From Bog-756 sp963738545 (GTDB lineage: Bacteria; Actinomycetota; Acidimicrobiia; Acidimicrobiales; RAAP-2): DNA of 64,000 bases. The DNA is taken from the NCBI GenBank assembly GCA_963738545.1, contig CAVTXA010000007.1:1178001-1242000 (forward strand). Direction: 5' to 3'. A model generated the notes under the pieces. The model did no database searches. It had not been told where the DNA came from and saw nothing but the letters and a program-made list of their open reading frames with translations. This document shows, piece after piece, positions 9,737 to 16,749 of this stretch. The position numbers were made by a program, and so were the translations under genes. Numbering within the stretch: the stretch's first letter is position 1; the number at the start of each line of letters is the position of its first letter.

Positions 9737-10159
9737 TCAGACTGCCGGCGGCAGCGCCGACAGTGCGGCTTCGATCAACTCGTAGGGGATGCGCGCCCCG
9801 TCGAGCAGGACGCCACCCGAGTCTCGCACGGCCTTGGCGAAGGGAGCGGCCCACACGTCCTCCCACAACAGGAGGGCGGCCGAGGAGTTGGGCTCCAGCT
9901 GGGTGGCGGCGTACTCGATGTCCTCGGGGCTGATGAGGCCACCGACATCGGCGTCGAGATTGGCGAAGGCCTCGAACCCCTCGAGGTCCTCGATCTCGAA
10001 GCTCACGACGTTGCCCTCGGCGTCCTTGCCGATGAAGATCAGGTCGAGGACCTTGACGGTCCCCGACTCGACCAGGGCGATGAGTTCGGGAGCGATCTCC
10101 CCGTTGAACTTGTTGCCGGGGAATCCGACGATGATGTATTCGACTGGTCCTGTGGTCAT
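9737..10159 (-). CDS. DUF6325 family protein
   Basis: A 140-residue protein starting MTTGPVEYIIVGFPGNKFNG, the characteristic opening of DUF6325. It continues with an alternating hydrophobic pattern (VKVLDLIFIGKDAEGNVVSF), an acidic middle and ALLLWEDVWAAPFAKAVRDS. The family is small and cytoplasmic, is often found with SHOCT genes in actinobacteria and has no known activity. The in-frame codons upstream of 10159 were rejected as start because GAGGACC sits at good distance from this ATG. A copy of the 18-bp inverted repeat lies about 67 bases upstream at 10219-10236, so regulation by the nearby LAL protein is proposed. Confidence 0.85.
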   Translation of the reverse strand: MTTGPVEYIIVGFPGNKFNGEIAPELIALVESGTVKVLDLIFIGKDAEGNVVSFEIEDLEGFEAFANLDADVGGLISPEDIEYAATQLEPNSSAALLLWEDVWAAPFAKAVRDSGGVLLDGARIPYELIEAALSALPPAV

Positions 10160-10218
10160 GTGCTGTTGGTCCTCACCTTCTCGTTGGTTCAGGGTACGTG
10201 ATGCATCGGTCGGTGTCC

Positions 10219-10236
10219 TCATCCGGAACGGGTGAT
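10219..10236. promoter_or_regulatory. 18-bp inverted repeat, putative LAL operator site 1
   Basis: TCATCC-GGAAC-GGGTGAT. This is one of five intergenic copies of TCAYCC-N5-GGNNGAT in the 8-23 kb island. It sits about 67 bases upstream of the DUF6325 start and would control the DUF6325-SHOCT-membrane protein-DUF202 operon. Assignment to the LuxR-type regulator at 16750 is inference. Confidence 0.55.
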
Positions 10237-10237
10237 T

Positions 10238-10270
10238 GCCCCGGCGGGGCGATCGACCGGCCGGCCGGTC
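10238..10270 (-). terminator. Two GC-rich hairpins, possible terminator after aquaporin
   Basis: A 5-bp stem GCCCC-ggc-GGGGC (10238-10250) is followed by the perfect 16-bp palindrome GACCGGCCGGCCGGTC (10255-10270). Both lie just past the aquaporin stop (10273) in its direction of transcription. There is no T tract, as is usual in this kind of GC-rich genome. Confidence 0.35.
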
Positions 10271-10272
10271 CT

Positions 10273-11112
10273 CTAGCGCTCGAGGGGCAGGGCGTCGCCT
10301 TCGGCCGCGCCCCGCTCCTCTTTATCGGGCAGGCCCCGGACCAGGCCGATGAGTAACACGGCGATCGAGGCCCCGACGACGGGCCCGACGATGTAGACCC
10401 ACCAGCCGGTGAAGTTCAGGCTCACGATGTCGGGACCCAGCGTGCGGGCCGGATTCATGGAGGCTCCGCTGATGGGGCTGGCGAACAGACCCAGCAGGGC
10501 CACGGTGGAGCCCACGGCCAGGGCGGCGTTGTGCCCGATGCTCCGGTAGCCGGTGGCCGTGTGGAGGATCACGGTGACCAGGATGGCCGTCAGCACCATC
10601 TCCATGACCATCGATCGCCACTCCCCTCCCGGCTTGGCGATCGGGTAGTTGCCCCCCGAGTCGACATGGCCGAACATGGCCTGCAGGAAGAGGGCGGCGG
10701 CGATGGCTCCGGCGAACTGGACGATCAGGTAGGGCACCACCCAGGCCACCTTGAATACCCCGCGGCCGGTGAAGGCGAGCGTGACGGCGGGATTGATGTG
10801 GAGCCCGGACAGGGGACCGAGGGCGTAGATCATGGCCATGACCACCGCACCCGGGGCGATCACCGCCGCCGACCGACTGATGGGACCGCCTCCGGCGTAG
10901 TGGTTGATCACGCCGGAGCCGGCGGCCACGGTGACCAGGACGAACGTCCCCACGAACTCGATGATCAGCCGGATCCACAGGGGCCGGTGGCGGAGCGTGT
11001 CCTCTTGGAACTTGATCAGATAGCGGCTCCCGATGAGTTCGGCACTCTGCTTGTCGAGAGCGCCGTTGGCCGTCACCGTGGTGGCCGCCGCGTTGAGGGT
11101 GGAGTCGGTCAC
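10273..11112 (-). CDS. Aquaporin / MIP-family channel
   Basis: A 279-residue six-helix channel for water or small neutral solutes in the inner membrane. Both pore NPA motifs are intact: HINPAVT at about residues 115-121 and SMNPARTLGPD at about 226-236, the latter with the Arg of the selectivity filter. An unusually long N-terminal extension (about 45 residues, ending RHRPLWIRLIIEFVGTF) precedes the first helix. It lies 45 bases downstream of DUF2252 on the same strand, so the two are probably one unit. Whether it passes water only or also glycerol cannot be decided by eye; no glycerol-metabolism genes are close by. Confidence 0.9.
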   Translation of the reverse strand: MTDSTLNAAATTVTANGALDKQSAELIGSRYLIKFQEDTLRHRPLWIRLIIEFVGTFVLVTVAAGSGVINHYAGGGPISRSAAVIAPGAVVMAMIYALGPLSGLHINPAVTLAFTGRGVFKVAWVVPYLIVQFAGAIAAALFLQAMFGHVDSGGNYPIAKPGGEWRSMVMEMVLTAILVTVILHTATGYRSIGHNAALAVGSTVALLGLFASPISGASMNPARTLGPDIVSLNFTGWWVYIVGPVVGASIAVLLIGLVRGLPDKEERGAAEGDALPLER

Positions 11113-11157
11113 CTCACCTCACCTCACCACGCCGACCGGATCGGGGGCAGCGCGCCG

Positions 11158-12648
11158 TCACAGTCCGCTCTCGACCTTGATCCGGCCCTCGGAGGCCGCC
11201 TTGGCCAGGGCGTCGTAGTCCCGCTCGTTCTGGTCGGCGTAGGTCTCGGCGAAGGCGGCGATGGCGTTGTCGAAGGACTTGCCCGTCCCCAGATAGGCGG
11301 CGATGGCGATGCGGTCACCGGAACGGGCGTGGGCCCGGGCCAGGGTCCAGCCGCACAGACGGCCGTAGATGGCCATCCCCGTCGGGACCATCTGGTCGGT
11401 GTCGGCCGAGCCCTTCCAGTCGCGCAGCTGGCGGAGGTAGAAGTCCCGCTGCTTCCCGTCGAGCCCGGTGACCCGCTCCCAGCCCAGGAAGATGTCGCTG
11501 GACGCCTGCATGAGGTGCTGGCCGGCGACCACCCGTTGACCCTGGTTGGCGTACTCGCTCTTGCCCACGAACGCCGCCAGGACGGACTCCTGGGCCTCCT
11601 TGGCCTGCAGGAGCAGGGGATCGGTCCCGTCGCTCCCCACGAGGAGGATGACCCAGGCCCGGGTGCCCACGCTGCCCACGCCGACCACCTTGCGGGCGAT
11701 GTTGACGAACCGGAACTGGGAGAGGAGGTGCTGTCGGTCGCTCTGCAGGGTGGACCGGTAGTTGCGGAACATCCGGTGGAAGGACTCGGTGAGGACATCC
11801 CCCTGTTCTTCGGGATAGAGCTCCTCGACGGGGACGAGCAGGGGTGGGTCGCTCACGAAGCGGGTCTCGCCGTCGACCACCTCGGTCAGCTTCTCCAGGG
11901 CCTGCATGCTGTCCCGGGTCTTGGCCTTGGCCAGGGCCTTGTCCGCCCGGGCCTTGACCTTGGACAGCCCTTTGCCCCCACCCTTGGCCGCCCCCTTCGG
12001 GCTGGTGAGGCCGAGGTCGTCGCCGATCTCCTGCAACACCTTTTCGATGTCCATCCGGGCGTACCAGACGTCGAGATCCCGCATGCCGGCGAGCTTGGCC
12101 ATCTCGGTCCGGTAGGCGCCCGCCGTCTCGAGGACGATGTCGGCTCGCTCCTTGTCCGAGAACCCCCGGTCCCGGCCGGCGATGGCCAGGCTGGCGGCCA
12201 GCCGCTTCAGGTCCCACTCCCAGGGTCCGGGCAGGGTCTCGTCGAAGTCGTTGAGATCGAACACCAGGCTGCGCTCGGCGGAGGCGAACACGCCGAAGTT
12301 GCTCAGGTGGGCATCCCCGCAGGCCTGGACGTTGATGCCGGACCGGGGGGTCTTCGACAGGTCCGAGGCCATGATGAGTGCGGCACCCCGGTAGAAGGTG
12401 AACGGGGACACCAGCATGCGGCCGTAGCGGATGGGCACCAGCTCCTGGACCCGGGTGGCCGCCTGGGACTCGAGGAGGGCCACCGGGTCGGGACGGTCGG
12501 CGGCCGGCTCCCAGGCGCCCTGGGCCGACCGGGGGACGGTGACCCGCGCCGCCTTGCCGAGGGCCACCCGCTCATCGGCCTCCAGGTGGTCGACCTCGGA
12601 TCCCGTGACTACCTCGTGGACGTGCTCACTGGACTCTACGGTGGTCAT
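11158..12648 (-). CDS. DUF2252 family protein
   Basis: A 496-residue cytoplasmic protein. Diagnostic blocks are RMLVSPFTFYRGAALIMASD, CGDAHLSNFGVF and LVFDLNDFDETLPGPWEWDL, followed by LKRLAASLAIAGR. The GDAHLSNFG and FDLNDFDE motifs resemble the catalytic and metal-binding loops of kinase-like phosphotransferases, so an ATP-dependent role is possible, but the family has no assigned function. The ATG at 12648 (MTTVESSEHVHEV) was chosen over an upstream in-frame start because GTGGAG precedes it and family similarity starts after it. The 18-bp inverted repeat at 12684 lies about 44 bases upstream. Aquaporin follows in the same direction. Confidence 0.85.
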   Translation of the reverse strand: MTTVESSEHVHEVVTGSEVDHLEADERVALGKAARVTVPRSAQGAWEPAADRPDPVALLESQAATRVQELVPIRYGRMLVSPFTFYRGAALIMASDLSKTPRSGINVQACGDAHLSNFGVFASAERSLVFDLNDFDETLPGPWEWDLKRLAASLAIAGRDRGFSDKERADIVLETAGAYRTEMAKLAGMRDLDVWYARMDIEKVLQEIGDDLGLTSPKGAAKGGGKGLSKVKARADKALAKAKTRDSMQALEKLTEVVDGETRFVSDPPLLVPVEELYPEEQGDVLTESFHRMFRNYRSTLQSDRQHLLSQFRFVNIARKVVGVGSVGTRAWVILLVGSDGTDPLLLQAKEAQESVLAAFVGKSEYANQGQRVVAGQHLMQASSDIFLGWERVTGLDGKQRDFYLRQLRDWKGSADTDQMVPTGMAIYGRLCGWTLARAHARSGDRIAIAAYLGTGKSFDNAIAAFAETYADQNERDYDALAKAASEGRIKVESGL

Positions 12649-12683
12649 AGCTCCACTTTCGCGCCGTCCGGGCGGGACGACCA

Positions 12684-12701
12684 TCACCCTGATCGGGCGA
12701 T
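12684..12701. promoter_or_regulatory. 18-bp inverted repeat, putative LAL operator site 2
   Basis: TCACCC-TGATC-GGGCGAT, about 44 bases upstream of the DUF2252 start, in the short gap after the FGE stop. A further ATCACCC arm follows at 12702-12708. The right arm carries GGGCGAT instead of GGGTGAT. Confidence 0.5.
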
Positions 12702-12728
12702 ATCACCCGGTGGGCGCCGGACGCCCCC

Positions 12729-13663
12729 TCAGGGGTCGGCAGCCACCCGGAACCCCACATTTCCCGTCGAGCTGTCCGGCGAGCTCCCGAATCGGGCCGA
12801 GACCCGGTAGCGACGGCAGTAGGAGGCGTGGCAGAGGTAGGAACCCCCCCGCTGCACCCGGGCCGAGCCGTCGGGGGGGCCGGAGGGGTCGGCCAGAGGG
12901 GACGCGGCGTAGAAGCCCACGTCCAGCCAGTCGGCACACCACTCCCACACGTTGCCGCACATGTTGGCCAGCCCGTACCCGTTGGGTTCGAAGGCGTCGA
13001 CCGGCGCCGTCCCGAGGTAGCCGTCGGCCCCGGTGTTGCCGCCGGGGAAGTCGCCCTGGAAGACGTTCATCCGGTGGACCCCTCCCGGTTCGAGCTCGTC
13101 GCCCCAGGGGAAGGGCTGACCCACCAGGCCACCACGGGCGGCCACCTCCCACTCGGCCTCGGTGGGCAGCCTGGTCCCCGACCACGTGCAGTAGGCCGAG
13201 GCGTCGTTCCAGGACACGTGGACCACCGGATGGTCGGGGCGGTCGTCCACGTCGGAGTGCGGACCCTCGGGATGCCGCCAGTCCGCCCCCATCACCTGGC
13301 GCCACCACGGTGCCCCCTCGACCCCCCGGGTCGGGGGAACTCGTCGGGGAGCAGCCCGCCGAAGACGAAGGACCAGGCGAACGTCTCGGCCTCCGTCCGC
13401 CACCCGGTGGCGTCGACGAAGGTGGCGAACTCACCGTTGGTGACCGCGTGCCGGCCCATCCGGAAGGCACGCAGCTCCACCTCGTGGACCGGCGACTCGC
13501 CGTCCCCCGGGTAGGACCACGCCGAGTCGTCCCCGATCCGGTACCGGCCGCCCGGGATGTCCACCAGCGTCGAGGGGACGGGTCCCCCGCTCGGGGGCGC
13601 CGGGTGTTGACGCTGCGCCCCGGTGGGTCCGTCACGTTCGGGGGCACAGCACGAGTCCGACAT
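12729..13663 (-). CDS. Formylglycine-generating enzyme (sulfatase-modifying factor), one frameshift
   Basis: Oxidises the active-site Cys of sulfatases to formylglycine. It begins MSDSCCAPERDG (typical Cys-Cys start of bacterial FGE), then IPGGRYRIGDD and MGRHAVTNGEFATFV. After the break come HPVVHVSWNDASAYCTWSGT, RLPTEAEWEVAARGG, NMCGNVWEWCADW and RGGSYLCHASYCRRYRVSAR. The last carries the catalytic Cys pair of the C-H-x-S-Y-C motif, so the enzyme looks functional. The halves meet near 13325-13335: adding one C to the CCCCC run after the D-E-F codons gives D-E-F-P-P-T-R-G-V, a clear homopolymer error. It lies 112 bases downstream of the Cys-type sulfatase it presumably activates. Confidence 0.85.
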
Positions 13664-13748
13664 GGCGACCAGGGTAACCGGGGCCCGGAAACCGGCCCGC
13701 CCGAGGACCGTGACGTCGGGGCGACGAGGCCGGCAACGGGAGGACCGT

Positions 13749-13787
13749 TACTGGACGGCCGCTACTGGACGGCTGCTACTGGATCGA
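13749..13787. repeat. Three tandem 14-bp repeats at the sulfatase stop
   Basis: TACTGGACGGCYGC-like units start at 13749, 13763 and 13777. The last overlaps the final codons and stop of the sulfatase gene on the other strand. The origin is probably slippage or local duplication; no function is evident. Confidence 0.6.
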
Positions 13788-16130
13788 GGTGGCCACCCGC
13801 ATCAGCTCCTCGGGGCTGATCAGGTGATCGTGGCTGTCGTCGCCGATGGCCAGCTCGACCCAGTTGACCGTGCCGGTGAACCGGCTGGCGTCACCGGCGT
13901 AGTCCTCGCTCACCGGCGTCCCGGTGTCCGAGCCCACGTCACAGGTCTCGTCACCCGAGTAGATCATGGGCACGGTGGCGTTGATCCGCCCCTCCCCCAC
14001 CGGCCGGCCGTCGATGAACAACGAGGCCGTGCCGCCCTTGGCCAGGCCCCCGCCGTCGTAGGCGAACTCCATCCTGACCTGGTGGGTGCCGGCCGGGACG
14101 GCCTCGGTCCCCTCCACGTAGAACCGCATGAGGCCGGCCAGGTTGTGGCAGTACTTGGGCCTCCCTTCGTGCAGGTAGAAGCTCCAGCCGGCGAACGCAC
14201 CCCCCTGGGCCACTATCACCCCGGTGGCCCCACCCTCGGGCACCTCGACCTCGGCGGTGACCGAGTGCGACTTGTTCTTCAGGTTGAGGACCGAGTTCTC
14301 GCTCAGCCGGTTCATGCCCCCGTAGAGGAGCTGGCTGTTCCCCTTGATCAGCACCGGGCGCCCGGCGATGTCCGAGTTGAACCGCTCGATCCGTCGGTCG
14401 TCGAGCGGGAGGACGTCGTACTTGACCGCTTCGATGAGCCACAGACGCTGCAGTTTCTTGAGCATGTCCGGGTGCTCCTCGGCCACGTCGTGCGCCTGCG
14501 ACCAGTCCGTCGCGGTGTCGTACAGCTCCCACACGTCGTCGTCGAGTGCGGGGAGCTCGGCCCCAAAGTCCCAGGGGACGCTGTGCCGGGTCACCGCCGT
14601 CCAACCCTGGTGGTAGATCCCGCGGTTGCAGGCCACCTCGAAGTACTGGGTCTCCCGGACCTCCGGGGCGACGGCGTCATTGAATGAGGAGGCCATGGAC
14701 ACGCCGTGGAGCGGCATTTGCTGGATGCCGTTGACGAAGGTCGGCTCGGGGATGCCGGCCACGTCCAAGATGGTGCTCCCGACGTCGATGATGTGGTGGA
14801 ACTGGGAGCGGACCTCGCCCTTGGCCGTGATCCCCTTGGGCCAGTGGACGATGGTCCCGTTGCGGGTCCCGCCGAAGTGGGAGGCCACCTGCTTGGTCCA
14901 CTGGAACGGCGTGTTCATGGCGTGGGCCCAACCCACGGCGTAGTGGTTGTAGGCCGCCGGGGTCCCGAACTGGTCGATGCGCTCGGCCATGAACTCGGTG
15001 GTCTCGAACTCGGCCGCCCCGTTCAACGAGATGATCTCGTTGAACGTCCCGTGCGGCGTGCCCTCGGCCGAGGCCCCGTTGTCGCCGATGATGTAGTAGA
15101 CGAGGGTGTCGTCCGTGGCCCCGAGCCCGTCGATGGCATCGAGGAGGCGGCCGATGTGGTGGTCGGTGTGCTCGAGGAAGCCGGCGTAGATCTCCATCTG
15201 CCGGGCCAGGACGGGCTTGAGGTCGTCGGCGACGTCGGCCCAGGCACTGATGTGATCGGGCCGGGCCGAGAGCACGGTGTCGGGCGGCACGATGCCCTGG
15301 TCGATCTGACGGGCCAGGGTCTGCTCACGCAGTGCGTCCCAGCCGGCGTCGAACTGGCCCCGGTACCTGTCACTCCACTCGGGGGCCACATGGTGGGGGG
15401 CGTGCGTCGCCCCGGGGGCGAAGTACATGAAGAACGGCTTGCCGGGCATGAGGGACCGCTGGCGCTGCACCCAGGTGATGGCGTGGTCGGTCAGGTCCTC
15501 GGTGAAGTGGTAGCCCTCCTCGGGGGTCTTGTCCGGCTCCACCGGCGTGATCCCGTCGTACAGCGCCGGATACCACTGGTTGGTCTCCGCGCCCACGAAG
15601 CCGTAGAAGTGTTCGAACCCGCTCCCGGTCGGCCATTGGTTGAACGGGCCCATGGGACTGGTCTCCCACACCGGCACCTCGTGGCACTTGCCGAACTGGG
15701 CCGTCGAGTACCCGTTGAGGAGCAGGGTCTCGGCGATGGGGGCGGCGTTGTCGGGCCGGACCGAGTTGTAGCCCGGGGCCGACGTGGCGATCTCGGTGAT
15801 TCCCCCCATCCCCACCGAGTGGTGGTTGCGGGCGGTCAGGAGGGCGGCCCGGGTGGGCGAGCAGAGCGCGGTGGTGTGGAAGCGGTTGTACTTGAGGCCG
15901 TTGGCGGCGAGCCGTTCGGCCACCGGGGTCCGGCACGGCCCCCCGAAGGCGGACGACGCGCCGAACCCGGCGTCGTCGATCATGATGACCACCACGTTGG
16001 GTGCGCCCGCCGGTGGCCGGAGGGGCTCGATGGGGGGATAGGACGTGTCGGGGTCCTTGGCGTCGTAGGTGGTCAGTCCCACGTGCTGACGATGGGGAAT
16101 GGGCAGGCTGGAACGGGAGATGTCAGGCAC
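13776..16130 (-). CDS. Type I (Cys-type) sulfatase
   Basis: A 784-residue sulfatase of the alkaline-phosphatase superfamily, hydrolysing sulfate esters. The metal-binding VVVIMIDDAGFG is at about residues 46-57 and the modification motif CSPTR is at 90-94 (Cys becomes formylglycine), followed by AALLTARNHHSVGMG. HAPHHV and IIGDNGASAEGTP supply further metal and substrate ligands. The C-terminal part (from about 560) carries a beta-rich extra region found in large arylsulfatases. No signal peptide is visible, which suggests a cytoplasmic enzyme. Its start overlaps the end of the 92-residue gene at 16123 by 8 bases (coupled translation), and FGE follows downstream. Confidence 0.9.
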   Translation of the reverse strand: MPDISRSSLPIPHRQHVGLTTYDAKDPDTSYPPIEPLRPPAGAPNVVVIMIDDAGFGASSAFGGPCRTPVAERLAANGLKYNRFHTTALCSPTRAALLTARNHHSVGMGGITEIATSAPGYNSVRPDNAAPIAETLLLNGYSTAQFGKCHEVPVWETSPMGPFNQWPTGSGFEHFYGFVGAETNQWYPALYDGITPVEPDKTPEEGYHFTEDLTDHAITWVQRQRSLMPGKPFFMYFAPGATHAPHHVAPEWSDRYRGQFDAGWDALREQTLARQIDQGIVPPDTVLSARPDHISAWADVADDLKPVLARQMEIYAGFLEHTDHHIGRLLDAIDGLGATDDTLVYYIIGDNGASAEGTPHGTFNEIISLNGAAEFETTEFMAERIDQFGTPAAYNHYAVGWAHAMNTPFQWTKQVASHFGGTRNGTIVHWPKGITAKGEVRSQFHHIIDVGSTILDVAGIPEPTFVNGIQQMPLHGVSMASSFNDAVAPEVRETQYFEVACNRGIYHQGWTAVTRHSVPWDFGAELPALDDDVWELYDTATDWSQAHDVAEEHPDMLKKLQRLWLIEAVKYDVLPLDDRRIERFNSDIAGRPVLIKGNSQLLYGGMNRLSENSVLNLKNKSHSVTAEVEVPEGGATGVIVAQGGAFAGWSFYLHEGRPKYCHNLAGLMRFYVEGTEAVPAGTHQVRMEFAYDGGGLAKGGTASLFIDGRPVGEGRINATVPMIYSGDETCDVGSDTGTPVSEDYAGDASRFTGTVNWVELAIGDDSHDHLISPEELMRVATSIQ

Positions 16131-16401
16131 GGGACGGTCCTTTGGGCGAGGTGGCGGACGGGCTGGTCCCGGCGGCGGTGCGCTCGGAGGGAAGCACGCC
16201 GACCGGGTTTACGGACACCAACTCGATGTTGAGGTCTCGGAGCAGCTCCAGCAGACTGTGGAGCCTGGACTGGTCGGGCACGAACCCGACGAGGTGGGTC
16301 AAGCCCTCATCGAAGCAGCGGACCTCGAACCCGTCGAGGGCCACCACCAGGGTCGGGCTGAGTCGTCCCCGGACGACGATTTCGAAGCTCTCGGCGCCCA
16401 C
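16123..16401 (-). CDS. Uncharacterised 92-residue protein coupled to the sulfatase
   Basis: A small soluble protein. The core (SFEIVVRGRLSPTLVVALDG, then FEVRCFDEGLTHLVGFVPDQ, then LHSLLELLRDLNIELVSVNP) has a beta-alpha-beta pattern and ends in a disordered Ser/Thr/Pro tail. The GTG at 16401 was chosen because AAAGG precedes it and the conserved block starts immediately after. I have a sense of similar proteins of this size in actinobacteria but cannot name a family or function. Overlap with the sulfatase start (16123-16130) implies coupled translation and a shared role or shared control. It could be a regulatory or ligand-sensing partner, which is speculation. Confidence 0.65.
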   Translation of the reverse strand: MGAESFEIVVRGRLSPTLVVALDGFEVRCFDEGLTHLVGFVPDQSRLHSLLELLRDLNIELVSVNPVGVLPSERTAAGTSPSATSPKGPSRA

Positions 16402-16749
16402 AGCGACCCTTTCGATGACATGACCACGGCGCTGGTCTGACTCACGGTGGCAGGTCCCGGGTCGGACGACGGCCGTCGTCAGCGTGAGGCCCGGCCCCCG
16501 GGGCACCGGAACCTCGCCGCAGGTTCGGCTCCCCGTTCGGATGGCGTCTGCGAGGTGTCCACGTCGCATTGCCCCCATGGTGCGCCCACACCCCGGCCAT
16601 GTCGTCATCCCCCGAGGGTGATCGCCGGGCCGGCCCGGTCGGACCTGGCGACGGCCTTCCCGGGTCCGGAGGCGCCGAGGCAACTCGCCGCCTCCCCCCC
16701 GGCAGTGGCAGACTGGCCGTTCAGACAGGGCGGAGCACGAGTCGAAACC
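16402..16749. other. Divergent intergenic region (348 bp) upstream of LAL regulator
   Basis: No credible coding sequence: open frames here are extensions of neighbours without conservation. It holds the inverted repeat at 16605-16622 and a 14-bp perfect palindrome CCGGGCCGGCCCGG at 16625-16638 directly beside it. It must contain the promoters for the 92-residue protein-sulfatase-FGE unit (leftward) and for the LAL gene (rightward). I could not assign -35 and -10 boxes with confidence. Confidence 0.6.
16605..16622. promoter_or_regulatory. 18-bp inverted repeat, putative LAL operator site 3
   Basis: TCATCC-CCCGA-GGGTGAT, between the divergent sulfatase unit and the LAL gene, about 137 bases from the LAL start and 212 from the other. 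If bound by the LAL protein it would give autoregulation. Confidence 0.55.

Noticed and set aside
10531..12810. A 759-codon plus-strand frame across aquaporin and DUF2252
   Set aside because: It is a shadow of two well-supported minus-strand genes and lacks any recognisable motif.
16625..16638. 14-bp palindrome CCGGGCCGGCCCGG as a second operator
   Set aside because: Palindromes of G and C are common by chance at this composition and no second copy was seen.
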